Assembly (NCBI RefSeq): GCF_018860585.1
Contig: NZ_JAHKPR010000016.1
Span: 82,248-146,247, forward strand
DNA from: Colwellia sp. E2M01
GTDB lineage: Bacteria; Pseudomonadota; Gammaproteobacteria; Enterobacterales; Alteromonadaceae
Direction: 5' to 3'
DNA length: 64,000 bases
Below, piece by piece: positions 36,175-45,024 of this stretch (positions are counted from its first letter, which is position 1; every line of letters starts with the position of its first letter). A program made the translations under genes and the position numbers. The notes under the pieces are model-generated. The model saw nothing but the letters and a program-made list of their open reading frames with translations, was not told the origin of the DNA and did no database searches.

Positions 36175-37113
36175 TTGAGCAAAAATAAAGTGTTACAGCC
36201 TAATTTTACGTTATCATTTTTATTACCAAAATATTGGTTAACATGGGTTGGTGTATTTATTCTTTATAGTATTTCCTGGTTACCTTTCAAACTACAACTT
36301 GCTATGGGGCGAGTTATAGGTAGGTTGTTTCTTAAATTTGCATCAAAACGTAAACATGTAGCGCTAACCAATTTACAGTTATGTTTTCCGGAAAAAAGCG
36401 AGCAAGAATTACAGCACCTTTTAACAAAGAACTTTGAAAATACGGGCATAGCTTTATTTGAAACAGGTATGGGCTGGTGGTGGCCAAATTGGCGTATCAA
36501 TAGAAAAGTAAAAGTAGATGGCGCACATTATATTACAGCCGCACAAAAGGAAGGTAATGGTGTTCTCGTATTAGGGATGCATAACCTCAGCTTAGAAATA
36601 TGTGCTCGTGGTGCCGGAATTAGTAACCCATTAGTGGTATTTTATCGACCTCATAACAATCGATTAATGGAGTTTTTTCAGCATCGCGGTAGAGCTCGCT
36701 CAAATAAGTATATGTTAGGCAAACGTGACGTTAAAGGCTTATTGCGAGCACTTAATGATAAAGACGCATGTGCTTATTTACCTGATCAAGATTATGGTCG
36801 CAATAAAAGTTTATTCGTCCCCTTCTTTGCGGTAAAAGAAACAGCAACAACAACAGGTACACTTATTTTTGCGAGTAAGAAAAACACTAAAACACTGATG
36901 ATGATCCCACGTAGAAATGCCGATGACAGTGGTTATACTGTTGAAGTAACACCACCGTTTGAAAATTTTCCTTCCGGCAATGACGAGCAAGATGTAACAA
37001 CAATAAACCAAAGGTTAGAAGAAGCAATACTTGTTCAACCAGAGCAATATATGTGGTTACATCGTCGTTTTAAAACGAGACCCAATGAAAGTGATCCCTC
37101 TTTATACAAATAA
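36175..37113 (+). CDS. lpxL: Lipid A acyltransferase (LpxL/HtrB family)
   Basis: The 312-residue protein belongs to the LpxL/LpxM acyltransferases, which add secondary acyl chains to Kdo2-lipid IVA at the inner membrane. It has an N-terminal hydrophobic helix (about 18-38) and VALTNLQLCFPEKSEQE. The catalytic HX4E motif is in GMHNLSLE. FYRPHNN..ME, LPDQDYG and QYMWLHRRFKTRP follow. The TTG start is chosen because TGGAG lies six bases upstream. A nearby ATG is out of frame. LpxL and LpxM cannot be told apart with certainty. Confidence 0.88.
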   Translation: MSKNKVLQPNFTLSFLLPKYWLTWVGVFILYSISWLPFKLQLAMGRVIGRLFLKFASKRKHVALTNLQLCFPEKSEQELQHLLTKNFENTGIALFETGMGWWWPNWRINRKVKVDGAHYITAAQKEGNGVLVLGMHNLSLEICARGAGISNPLVVFYRPHNNRLMEFFQHRGRARSNKYMLGKRDVKGLLRALNDKDACAYLPDQDYGRNKSLFVPFFAVKETATTTGTLIFASKKNTKTLMMIPRRNADDSGYTVEVTPPFENFPSGNDEQDVTTINQRLEEAILVQPEQYMWLHRRFKTRPNESDPSLYK

Positions 37114-37441
37114 GTATAAATAACATATATTTCGTAGATAAAAATATCTACCTGCTCACAATGTTATGATTTTATCTATACCGTATATCAGTATGGAGAA
37201 AATCATAACAAGAAGCAGTCATCGGCAATAATTAGTACTCTTCATCTTAATCCCTTACTTCAAAATATTTATTATCTGTTTTTTAAAATACCTAAACTAA
37301 AAATACTTTAACTCAGCTACCTAACCTCAAATAATTAAACCCAAGTATAGATATATTCACTGTTTATTTGTATAACAATAATTCTTTGAGTAAAGTAATA
37401 ACAACCCTAACAAAAAAATAACAGAAAGGTATTGATTAACA
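37114..37441. other. Gap between lpxL and the TcpQ-domain gene
   Basis: The 328 bases have no gene. They hold a small hairpin, GTAGATA-AAAA-TATCTAC (37134-37151), and immediately after it a long inverted repeat (37152-37218), described separately. Confidence 0.6.
37152..37218. repeat. Long inverted repeat
   Basis: The inner arms TGTTATGATTTT (37162-37173) and AAAATCATAACA (37199-37210) are perfectly complementary over 12 bases. Outer CTGCT and AGCAG, and inner CTATAC and GTATGG, extend the fold into a stem-loop of about 67 bases. No T-run follows, so it is not a standard terminator. Confidence 0.75.
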
Positions 37442-38143
37442 ATGGGCTTTTGGTTGCGTAATCTTATATTAGGTCTTTTTCTTGCTATCTTAGCTTGGGG
37501 GTTTATTTCCAATAAAGATTTATTACTTTCTTTAGCTGGCTCATTAGAATCAGAGGACAACGCACAGGCTCAGATTATCGATGAAACACCAGCTACTATT
37601 GCAACCGCCCAAAAAACAACAACAGTTAACAAGCCACAGCAAAGTATAGGTTCGAGTAATGCAGCGGCAATTGGTTTATCTAAATTTTATGCCAACTTAC
37701 ACGGAGATATGGATGGCAAGGGGCCTAAAATCCGTAATAACATTGTTTACTTATCAGACCCTCAAGGTAATTTAGTTGAATTATTACAAGCAAGAGAAAG
37801 AATCGTTCGTCCTTATCGAAAAAATTGGCAAGGGAGTGTTGAATCACGTCCTTTCAGACCTGGCGAAACATTAAACCAAAAACTAGCGGAATATACAGAA
37901 GCTCAAGGAGTTGAGTTAATTTGGTGGTTAAACCGTGATTACGTGGTAAAAGACTCGTTTAGAATTGAACAAGATTTATTAAAAACAAGCTTTCAAGTTG
38001 CTAAAGCTGTCGCCGGCCACTTTCCTTCAGGGCTCTCTACTTTCTTCTGTTATAAACAACGCGCTATTGTGGTGATTGAAAGTGAACCTCATGATTTTTT
38101 AGATAATGAGTGTACTTTACTGCAAAGTAATCAATCATATTAA
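37442..38143 (+). CDS. TcpQ/PilL-like C-terminal domain protein
   Basis: The 233-residue protein has an N-terminal membrane anchor (LILGLFLAILAWGFI, about 7-22), a low-complexity linker, and a C-terminal domain of the TcpQ (toxin-coregulated pilus biosynthesis Q) type. That domain is FRPGETLNQKLAEYTEAQGVELIWWLNRDYVVKDSFRIE. TcpQ-type proteins belong to type IVb pilus or related envelope machines. No pilus genes are close by, so this may be a stand-alone envelope protein. A weak AAAGG precedes the ATG. Confidence 0.7.
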   Translation: MGFWLRNLILGLFLAILAWGFISNKDLLLSLAGSLESEDNAQAQIIDETPATIATAQKTTTVNKPQQSIGSSNAAAIGLSKFYANLHGDMDGKGPKIRNNIVYLSDPQGNLVELLQARERIVRPYRKNWQGSVESRPFRPGETLNQKLAEYTEAQGVELIWWLNRDYVVKDSFRIEQDLLKTSFQVAKAVAGHFPSGLSTFFCYKQRAIVVIESEPHDFLDNECTLLQSNQSY

Positions 38144-38171
38144 CAATTATTGACATACCACACATGATACT

Positions 38172-38436
38172 TATCCCCATCACACTTCAAGGTGCAGGTT
38201 CAGAGCTAAGATAAGATAACAAGTCAATGCACGTTACGCAGATAATGGTTACTCCTTTATCAAATATCGCAACGCAGAACTGATGTTCTAGCTTAGTTCC
38301 CTACGGGCAAGGCAATAAAGATCATCTACGGCGTTATTGATTTAGAAAATAGAATAACTATTATCTTCAATCAATGCCTTGTACCTAACCCTTTTTCGAC
38401 TTGCTGAAATAAGCATATTAAGGTGTGATAGGTATA
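38172..38436. repeat. MITE-like palindromic element, type B
   Basis: TATCCCCATCACACTTCAA (38172-38190) and TTAAGGTGTGATAGGTATA (38418-38436) are imperfect inverted termini (15 of 19). Inside, GGCAAGGCAATAAAGAT faces ATCTTCAATCAATGCCTTG, so the whole 265 bases could fold on itself. No transposase is encoded. Only one copy is seen in this window. Confidence 0.6.
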
Positions 38437-38626
38437 TAAATAACGCTGTAGTTAGTGGTTTTAGCTCGTATAAATGATCACTTAGTTTGTGAGATTGGTA
38501 TTATTAAGCTTGGGTTAAGAACAACTAAAATAATTAATATTATTTGATACCTTTTTGTTTTTATAATCGCTTGTTGTAGACATAATATGGCGTAAATGTT
38601 ATTACTTATCGCTGTTTTATATTAAT

Positions 38627-38858
38627 TAACTTGAACTCGGTTTAAGAAAAACTTAAGTAACTGAAATAATTTCGTTTTTTAAATAATTGAAATAGCATAT
38701 CAGGTTGCTCTTTAACTTGGTAATTTATTTACTTATGTTCGTAAAATAAACAAGGAAAATTTCGCGTCTATGACTGGTCGATTGCAAGTAAATTTAACGA
38801 TTAAGTTAGAGAAAATAAAGACTAGAGAAAGGTATATTCAACCAAACTCAAGTTACTT
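38627..38858 (+). repeat. MITE-like element, type A, copy 1
   Basis: It begins AACTTGAACTCGGTTTAAG and ends CCAAACTCAAGTTACTTAA, which are inverted termini. The core CAAGGAAAATTTCGCGTC and about 65 following bases match copy 2 at 45389-45607 at roughly 80% identity. It lies directly before the lipoprotein gene at 38899. Confidence 0.8.
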
Positions 38859-38898
38859 AATAAGATAATACTGTATTTTTAAGGAGATAAAGGCAGAA

Positions 38899-39891
38899 AT
38901 GCATCTACTAAAATCCCCGATTTCATTGTTTTTTATCGTGGTTACCACACTCAGCTTAATAGGCTGTGGCGATCCAGTAAAAGAACAAATTGAACAACAA
39001 TTACCAATAACTGAGCAACGTGTTGCTCAGCTTGGCCAAGCATTAACTAATGGGCAAGTACGTAATGCGACTTTAATTAATCAATATGCCGATAAGGTTA
39101 TTGTTAATAAGCGAAACTTAGCACCATTAATTAATGAATTTCGTAAAGATGCCACAACTGATGGACCTATGTATAGGGCCTTATTAGATAGAGTTAATAC
39201 GGTTAAAACACAACCACAGATGTTTGAATCTTCACAAGATCGTTATAACGAATTACTTAATATCTACCAAGCAGCAGACCCTGTACTTTTTTCAGACGCA
39301 TTAAGTGATCCTCTTAACGTTTTAGCTGATATGTCCGATGGTCAATTACCGCGCATTAACTCTTTATCAAAAAGCCAAAGTCAACAAGCAAACAACGCGC
39401 AAGATTTTGGCACTGGTGAACAGTTAATAGGTAACCCAAGCTACGGTAGTTGGCAAACAGGCAGTAATGGTATGTCATTTTGGGCCTGGTATGGCATGTA
39501 CTCTATGATGGGCGATCTTTTTGGTCGACGCACTTATTATAACGACTGGGGAAGCCGTCGTAATTATAGCTATTACAATGACTATGGTCGCACACGCTAC
39601 AGTTCGCCAAGCCAATTAAAGCAACAGTCAGCACTCGATACTCGTACTAAAAAATCATTTAGTAATAGCGGTAAACGATTTACTAGCCCTTATAGTAAAA
39701 ACCGAGCTGGCTCTTCAAGCTTATCAAGCCAAAGTAAAACAGCACAAACAAGCTCTAATCGATTTCGCAGTAATAGCATTAAACAAAGCAGTTACTCGAG
39801 TAAATCGAAAAGTAGTTACGCTAAAAGTAAAACCTCTAGTTTTAGAAACTCAAGCACCAATACCTCACGCGGTTTCAGACGCGGCAAGTAA
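38899..39891 (+). CDS. Ser/Arg-rich lipoprotein, YgiB/YjfM-like in layout
   Basis: The 330-residue protein has a lipoprotein signal (SLSLIGC-type lipobox, Cys23 followed by Gly). The helical N-terminal half of the mature part is unrecognised. A short aromatic segment (MSFWAWYGMYSMMGDLFGRR, about 193-212) follows, then a basic Ser/Arg/Tyr-rich tail. The layout (lipoprotein, SFW..YMMG segment, Ser/Thr-rich basic tail) recalls DUF1190 proteins YgiB and YjfM of E. coli. YjfM sits in the cluster to which the following genes correspond. Homology is not proven by eye. It is 24 bases from the DUF350 gene, so probably co-transcribed. Confidence 0.7.
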   Translation: MHLLKSPISLFFIVVTTLSLIGCGDPVKEQIEQQLPITEQRVAQLGQALTNGQVRNATLINQYADKVIVNKRNLAPLINEFRKDATTDGPMYRALLDRVNTVKTQPQMFESSQDRYNELLNIYQAADPVLFSDALSDPLNVLADMSDGQLPRINSLSKSQSQQANNAQDFGTGEQLIGNPSYGSWQTGSNGMSFWAWYGMYSMMGDLFGRRTYYNDWGSRRNYSYYNDYGRTRYSSPSQLKQQSALDTRTKKSFSNSGKRFTSPYSKNRAGSSSLSSQSKTAQTSSNRFRSNSIKQSSYSSKSKSSYAKSKTSSFRNSSTNTSRGFRRGK

Positions 39892-39915
39892 TAAATAAGG
39901 AATAGGACAGGAATT

Positions 39916-40830
39916 ATGAATACATTTATCGAACTCATTGGTGTTGATCCCAGCTTTAATTATAGATTATTAACTATTTTAGCTATTGATGTTTCCATTG
40001 CTATTTTATTACTTGGTGCTATGCGTTTTCTTTCTGGATTAAGCGCAAAAGTAAATAGCACGGAAGAATTAGCTAAAGAAGATAATTTTGCTTTTGGTAT
40101 TAGTGTTGCTGGTAGCATATTAGCTTTAGGAATAGTACTTACTGGCGCAATTTCAGGTGAAGCTGCCCCCAATTACGCTATGGAAGCTATTGGCATGTTA
40201 GCTTATGGTGGCTATGGTTTAATACTGATTAAAGTTGGTCGTTTTATTCACGATAAAGTAGCTTTGCAGCACTTAGATAAAAATGCCTTAATTAAAGAGA
40301 AGAACCTAACTATTGGTATCATTGACGCCGCTGGTGCTATTGCCACTGCAATTGTTATTCGCGCGGTATTATTGTGGGTTGATGGGCTTAATTTAAATAC
40401 TTTCATCGCTATTACTAGCGGCTTCATTGTAGCTCAAACCATGTTACTTATTGTGACACGTATTCGTGAAAAACAATATGCTAGTAATAACCAAGAAGAC
40501 TGTTTACAAGAAGCATTAAGTAAAGGTCAGCTTGCATTGGCTATTCGTTACAGTGGTCAAGCTATTAGTACAGCCCTAGCAGTAACAGCGGCTAGTTACT
40601 TTTTAACTTATGATCCAGACACATTAGTTATGAACCTACTTGGCTGGTTAATTATTGGCGTGATTATGACCTTATTAGTGGCCATTCTTACCGCTATCGC
40701 AAAATGGATAGTACTTTGGGGTATCAATCTCGTTGAAGAAGTAGATCAACAACATAACATTGGTGTTGCTAGTATTGAAATGGCAACCAGTATTGCTATT
40801 GCAATGATCTTAACGGCATTGATGACTTAA
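39916..40830 (+). CDS. yjfL: DUF350 (YjfL/UPF0719) membrane protein
   Basis: The 304-residue protein has about eight hydrophobic segments arranged as two DUF350 units. The first contains FGISVAGSILALGIVLTGAIS and the second LAIRYSGQAISTALAVTAASY. E. coli YjfL (132 residues) has a single unit, so this is the tandem form. DUF350 proteins occur beside PspA-family, DUF2491 and spermidine-synthase-like genes, exactly the company here. Their biochemical role is unknown; an envelope function is likely. A terminator follows at 40913. Confidence 0.88.
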   Translation: MNTFIELIGVDPSFNYRLLTILAIDVSIAILLLGAMRFLSGLSAKVNSTEELAKEDNFAFGISVAGSILALGIVLTGAISGEAAPNYAMEAIGMLAYGGYGLILIKVGRFIHDKVALQHLDKNALIKEKNLTIGIIDAAGAIATAIVIRAVLLWVDGLNLNTFIAITSGFIVAQTMLLIVTRIREKQYASNNQEDCLQEALSKGQLALAIRYSGQAISTALAVTAASYFLTYDPDTLVMNLLGWLIIGVIMTLLVAILTAIAKWIVLWGINLVEEVDQQHNIGVASIEMATSIAIAMILTALMT

Positions 40831-40912
40831 AACAGTCAGCTTTCCTTACTGATTAAACTTTAAGTACCGTAAGCGTTAATTTTAAAAATTAACCATAATG
40901 ATTTAACAACTA

Positions 40913-40951
40913 AAATCACCGCCTCGTGTTTATTAACTCAGGCGGTGATTT
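40913..40951. terminator. Terminator after the DUF350 gene
   Basis: AAATCACCGCCT (40913-40924) pairs perfectly with AGGCGGTGATTT (40940-40951) over 12 bases, followed by ATTTT. Confidence 0.85.
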
Positions 40952-41017
40952 ATTTTAAGCATTACCGACATAGATTCACAATGACAAAAAACGGCTTTTA
41001 CACTCGCACCACTCAAT

Positions 41018-42724
41018 ATGATTAATAACAACATGCCTCAAAAAAATAACCATTTAATCGACGACATATTACTCATCCTAACTATGGCTGTGCTTGCAGG
41101 TTGTGGCCTTATTTATGAGTATTTACTGTCTCATTATGCTGGTCGCGTTTTAGGAGTGATGGAAAGTACTATCTACACCATGATTGGTTTAATGATAGTG
41201 TCGATGGGCTTAGGTGCATTTGCCGCCAGAAAAGTTCGCTGTGCGTATAATGGTTTTGTTTGGCTTGAGCTCATTATTGCCTTAATTGGTAGCTCTGCCA
41301 TTTTGATTATTGGTGGTTTAATCGCTATTACCCAAATATTTCCACAATTAATTGCTGACATGCTCTCAATACCACCTGACATGAAACCACAGGGTGGCGT
41401 ATTTAAACAATTAAGTTGGTTAGCTTTTAATAGCCCTTATTTTTTCGGAGTCATTTTAGGCTTTTTTATTGGTATGGAAATTCCTCTTATTGCACGGATT
41501 CGAGAACATATTCATCAAGCCCATCTAGCCAATAACTTAGGTACTATTTATGGTGCTGATTATGTTGGAGCCGGTATTGGCGCTGCAATTTGGGTTATAT
41601 TTTTACTCAGTATTGATATTAGTAAAGCGGCGGCACTAACGGCGAGCTTGAACCTTATTGCCGGTGCTTTTTTTATTATTCGTTATTGGTCAAAACTAAC
41701 TTGGCGAAAAACATTTGTCGCCTTACATTTAACATTAGCGCTCATTATTGTCTTAATGTTTAATTATGGCAATCAATGGCTTAACCAAATGAACAGCCTT
41801 CTTTATTTAGATAAAGTAGTGCATACCGACAAAACTCGTTATCAACAACTTACTTTTACTGAACGTCATATGGGGCTTGAGCAAGATAATATTATTAACT
41901 TTTACTTAAATGGCCGCTTACAGTTTTCATCAATTGACGAACATATTTATCATGACTACCTTGTTGCTCCGGTTATGGCCGGCTCAGCCAGACATGACAA
42001 CATACTCATTATTGGTGGTGGTGATGGTTTAGCTTTACGTGACGTACTAAATTATAATCCTAAAAACGTTACATTAATTGATTTAGACAACGAATTAATA
42101 GAAATTTTTAAACTGCCTGAAAACTCTGTAAATTCACGTTTAGCACATCAAATACAAGCATTAAATAAAGGTAGTTTACAAGATGATCGCGTTAATATAC
42201 TTACCGCCGATGCCTTTATTGCTATTAATGATTTGTTAAAAAACAGGCAAGTATTCGACGCCATTATTGTTGATTTACCCGATCCAAGCCACCCTGATCT
42301 AAATAAACTTTACTCTGTTAACTTTTATGCTCGCCTTAACTTATTACTTGCTGGTGATGGATTAATTGCCATTCAGTCAACCAGTCCTTATCACGCTAAA
42401 GACTCTTTCATTGCTATTGGTAAAACGTTAGCCGCTTCAGACTTTTCTCATGTAGAGCAATATCACGATAACGTCCCAAGTTTTGGTGAATGGGGTTGGA
42501 CTATCGCCTCTAAAAGCGGCGCAAGCCCATTAGCTCGTTTAAATAAATTAAAAGAGCTACCAGTTAAGCACCAATGGTTAAACTTACCTATATTAAAGGC
42601 AGCGTTTATTTTCCCTAATAACTTTTACGACAACAAAGCAGATATTGACATAAATATTTTAGGCAGCCACACAATCTATCAATTACATCAAAGTGCCTGG
42701 CAAGACCAACAAGGTTTAAACTAG
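41018..42724 (+). CDS. Membrane-bound spermidine synthase-like protein
   Basis: The 568-residue protein has an N-terminal membrane domain of about seven helices (first 235 residues), starting LTMAVLAGCGLIYEYLLSHYAGRVLG. A soluble aminopropyltransferase/methyltransferase fold follows: YQQLTFTERHMG, LNGRLQFSSIDEHIYHDYL, ILIIGGGDGLALRDVLNY and VTLIDLDNELIEIF. DAIIVDLPDPSHPDLNKLYSVNFY is the active-site loop of the spermidine synthase family. Such fusions are found with PspA/DUF350 clusters. Polyamine modification at the membrane is a reasonable guess; the acceptor is unknown. It is flanked by terminators or palindromes, so it may have its own promoter. Confidence 0.88.
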   Translation: MINNNMPQKNNHLIDDILLILTMAVLAGCGLIYEYLLSHYAGRVLGVMESTIYTMIGLMIVSMGLGAFAARKVRCAYNGFVWLELIIALIGSSAILIIGGLIAITQIFPQLIADMLSIPPDMKPQGGVFKQLSWLAFNSPYFFGVILGFFIGMEIPLIARIREHIHQAHLANNLGTIYGADYVGAGIGAAIWVIFLLSIDISKAAALTASLNLIAGAFFIIRYWSKLTWRKTFVALHLTLALIIVLMFNYGNQWLNQMNSLLYLDKVVHTDKTRYQQLTFTERHMGLEQDNIINFYLNGRLQFSSIDEHIYHDYLVAPVMAGSARHDNILIIGGGDGLALRDVLNYNPKNVTLIDLDNELIEIFKLPENSVNSRLAHQIQALNKGSLQDDRVNILTADAFIAINDLLKNRQVFDAIIVDLPDPSHPDLNKLYSVNFYARLNLLLAGDGLIAIQSTSPYHAKDSFIAIGKTLAASDFSHVEQYHDNVPSFGEWGWTIASKSGASPLARLNKLKELPVKHQWLNLPILKAAFIFPNNFYDNKADIDINILGSHTIYQLHQSAWQDQQGLN

Positions 42725-42895
42725 TTACTTAACCTGAACTTACTCATAGTAATACTTGGGCTATTAATAAAAATACTTGAATATGGCTATTTGAATACCA
42801 ATTAATCATACGGGCAGAGTTTATAATCATTACACATAACGGATAATACTGTTAACACAACTAGCAGTAACAATTGATCACACTTGGTTTATAAA

Positions 42896-42924
42896 AACAC
42901 CTTGACATAATATGTCAAGGTGTT
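42896..42924. promoter_or_regulatory. Palindrome 1 upstream of the DUF2170-PspA genes
   Basis: AACACCTTGACATA and TATGTCAAGGTGTT (14-base arms, one central base) form a perfect palindrome. It contains the 13-base core GACATAATATGTC, also present in palindrome 2. As a hairpin it could end the preceding transcript, though only a weak T-stretch follows. As DNA it looks like a dimeric operator. Confidence 0.65.
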
Positions 42925-42935
42925 AAATTTAGCTT

Positions 42936-42958
42936 CAGACGACATAATATGTCATCTG
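42936..42958. promoter_or_regulatory. Palindrome 2 upstream of the DUF2170-PspA genes
   Basis: CAGA-C-GACATAATATGTC-A-TCTG repeats the exact 13-base core of palindrome 1 with different flanks. The two centres (42910 and 42947) are 37 bases apart. Conservation of the core but not of the flanks favours a protein-binding site over a terminator. Confidence 0.6.
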
Positions 42959-42992
42959 CATTTTACTTAAAGAAAGGAAGGATAGGAAATAC

Positions 42993-43406
42993 ATGAATAT
43001 TCATACTATAGCCGATCACTTAAACAGCTTGGCAGATAATTCAGACACCGGAATGAGCTTTGATTGCCAACCAATTTCAGGCGAAGTTGACGTTTTACAA
43101 ATTAGCATTTTAGGGCGTGAAGAGTTACCTATTTTTGTTTCGGTAACCGAAGATCAAATAATCTGCATCACCTATTTATGGGATGTCGAAGAAGTTAAAC
43201 CTGACAGTTTAAGTGCAATGCATGAAAGCATGTTAGAAATGAATATCCCTATGCCATTATCATCATTTTCAAAGATTGGTGATAAATACGTAGTGTTCGG
43301 CGCATTATCGATTAATTCAAGTTTTGACGATGTTGAACATGAATTAGCGGTATTAAGTAATAATGCTGTAGAAGTCATTGATGATATGAGTGATTACTTA
43401 CTTTAG
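42993..43406 (+). CDS. yjfI: YjfI family protein (DUF2170)
   Basis: The 137-residue acidic protein resembles DUF2170 (YjfI): FDCQPISGEVDVLQISILGREELPIFVSVTEDQIICI, then PMPLSSFSKIGDKYVVFGALS and EHELAVLSNNAVEVIDDMSDYL. No enzymatic motif is visible. It is 61 bases before the PspA-family gene, the same order as yjfI-yjfJ in E. coli. AAGGAAGG lies upstream of the ATG. Function in the family is unknown. The two palindromes lie just upstream and probably control it. Confidence 0.85.
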   Translation: MNIHTIADHLNSLADNSDTGMSFDCQPISGEVDVLQISILGREELPIFVSVTEDQIICITYLWDVEEVKPDSLSAMHESMLEMNIPMPLSSFSKIGDKYVVFGALSINSSFDDVEHELAVLSNNAVEVIDDMSDYLL

Positions 43407-43467
43407 TAACTAAGAAATACATAGTCACTACTGAGCAATCACTAAATACCCAAGTTAGGAGTTAATA

Positions 43468-44163
43468 ATGAGTATATTTAAAAAAATTATGACCGCGATT
43501 CGCGGCGGCGCATCAGAAGCTGGTGAAGCTATTATAGATGCTAATGCTACCCGTATTTTTGAACAAGAAATTCGTGATGCTGAAAATCACTTAACCAAAG
43601 CGAAGCGTGATTTAACTGGCGTTATGGCTGAGCAAATGGCAGCAAAGCGTGAAATAGACCGTGTAACTCGTGAAATTACAGAGCACGAAGGTTATGTTGC
43701 ACAGGCACTAGAAAAAGGCGATGAAACATTAGCATTAGCCGTAGCAGAAAAAATTGCTACCTTAGAAAGTGCTTTAGCTGATCAACAACAAGCACATGAT
43801 AGCTTTAGTGGCAGTGCTACTCGCTTGAAAGAGCTAGTTAAAAAGAGTGAGCGTCAAGTTGCTGAACATAAACGTCAACTTTCTATGGTTAAAACCACAG
43901 AAAGTGTACAAAAAGCAACCTCAGCTATCACTGATAACTTTTCATCAAGCAACTCTAAGCTATTGAGTGCTAAAGATTCTTTAGAACGCATTAAAGCTAA
44001 ACAGCAAAAATTTGATGATAAAATGAAAGCAGGTGAATTACTTGCTGCAGAAGATTCTGATACCTCATTACAAGCACAATTAAAAGCAGCGGGTATCGGC
44101 GCACAAGACAATAGTGCTAACTCAGTATTAGAGCGTTTAAAAGCGAAACAAGCACAAAAATAG
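43468..44163 (+). CDS. yjfJ: PspA/IM30 family protein (YjfJ-like)
   Basis: The 231-residue protein is almost wholly helical. It has the PspA/IM30 opening SIFKKIMTAIRGGASEAGEAIIDANATRIFEQEIRDAENHL and long coiled-coil segments. PspA-family proteins bind and remodel stressed inner membrane. This is the YjfJ branch: it lacks the PspF-PspBC neighbours of classical PspA and sits with DUF2170 and DUF2491 instead. AGGAG precedes the ATG. A hairpin follows at 44182. Confidence 0.9.
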   Translation: MSIFKKIMTAIRGGASEAGEAIIDANATRIFEQEIRDAENHLTKAKRDLTGVMAEQMAAKREIDRVTREITEHEGYVAQALEKGDETLALAVAEKIATLESALADQQQAHDSFSGSATRLKELVKKSERQVAEHKRQLSMVKTTESVQKATSAITDNFSSSNSKLLSAKDSLERIKAKQQKFDDKMKAGELLAAEDSDTSLQAQLKAAGIGAQDNSANSVLERLKAKQAQK

Positions 44164-44181
44164 TAAGAATAATTGATTACT

Positions 44182-44211
44182 AAGCCAGTTAATTAGTTTA
44201 ACTGGCTTTTT
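44182..44211 (+). terminator. Terminator after the PspA-family gene
   Basis: AAGCCAGTTAA (44182-44192) pairs with TTAACTGGCTT (44199-44209), followed by TTTT. It may set a lower level for the DUF2491 gene 66 bases downstream. Confidence 0.8.
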
Positions 44212-44276
44212 CATTTGTATTTAAAAGCTATCCCTTTACCAACAACCTCTTAATACTTTCATGCAAAAGGTACCTT

Positions 44277-44918
44277 ATGAGTTTTTTTAAGAAAATATTT
44301 TCTAAATCAGCTGATGCACCAAGAAAACTAACAAAAGTTTCTCAATTACTCATTGGTGATATTGTTGTACTAACCGATAGCTTTGCTTTACCTGAGTCAT
44401 TACGTGGGCAACAGTTTCAAGTAAAAGCGATTAACAGCTACGAATTTGAACATAGAGTGCAAACTGAATGGGCATTACTTGGCAGCAATGATCTTGAGAT
44501 ATTTTTATCTCTCGAAGTAGATGATATTACCGAGCTTAAATTGTCGTTAAAAATTCAACATGAAGATGTAGAAACTTTATTTGATTTAGATGAGTTTTCT
44601 CAAATTTTTGATGAGCCGGGCGAAGCTTTTTTAGATAAACAAGCAGACTCAGCATTGACCACTATGTGGAGTAGCGAGCAATACCAACAAAGTGCATTTG
44701 CCACTGTTGGTTTTTTTCATCGTAAAGATCATCGCAGTGAAAACTTATCCGCCTATGAAGGTAAAGATAGTGGTGAGCAATTTGAGCTATACACTCTTTA
44801 TAATGAAGATCAAAGTAAAGGTGTTGATGTCGAAGTTTGGCAAGACGGTGATACCGAGGTTTGCTTAACTTTATTTAGACCTTTGAGCGATATTGTTGAT
44901 ATGTACCCAGGTAGTTAG
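44277..44918 (+). CDS. yjfK: YjfK family protein (DUF2491)
   Basis: The 213-residue protein matches the DUF2491/YjfK layout: a short hydrophobic-basic start (MSFFKKIFSKSAD), RKLTKVSQLLIGDIVVL, an acidic middle with FDEPGEAFL, and a C-terminal YEGKDSGEQFELYTLYNEDQSKGVDVEVWQDGDTEVCLTLFRP. Function is unknown. It follows the PspA-family gene as in E. coli yjfJ-yjfK. The basic N-terminus may bind membrane; that is inference. Confidence 0.87.
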   Translation: MSFFKKIFSKSADAPRKLTKVSQLLIGDIVVLTDSFALPESLRGQQFQVKAINSYEFEHRVQTEWALLGSNDLEIFLSLEVDDITELKLSLKIQHEDVETLFDLDEFSQIFDEPGEAFLDKQADSALTTMWSSEQYQQSAFATVGFFHRKDHRSENLSAYEGKDSGEQFELYTLYNEDQSKGVDVEVWQDGDTEVCLTLFRPLSDIVDMYPGS

Positions 44919-45024
44919 CTATAAGTTAAGTTAAAGAGTAATTATAAACACCAAACTAATTAACGCATCACTCACATAAAATATAATTTAGAGAAAACAC
45001 AAACGTTACTGTAGCGAGAAAAAC

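Larger units (their letters stand above)
38144..38898. other. Long gap filled by two intergenic repeat elements
   Basis: The 755 bases between the TcpQ gene and the lipoprotein gene contain no protein gene. Two MITE-like elements occupy most of it, at 38172-38436 and 38627-38858. Confidence 0.7.
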
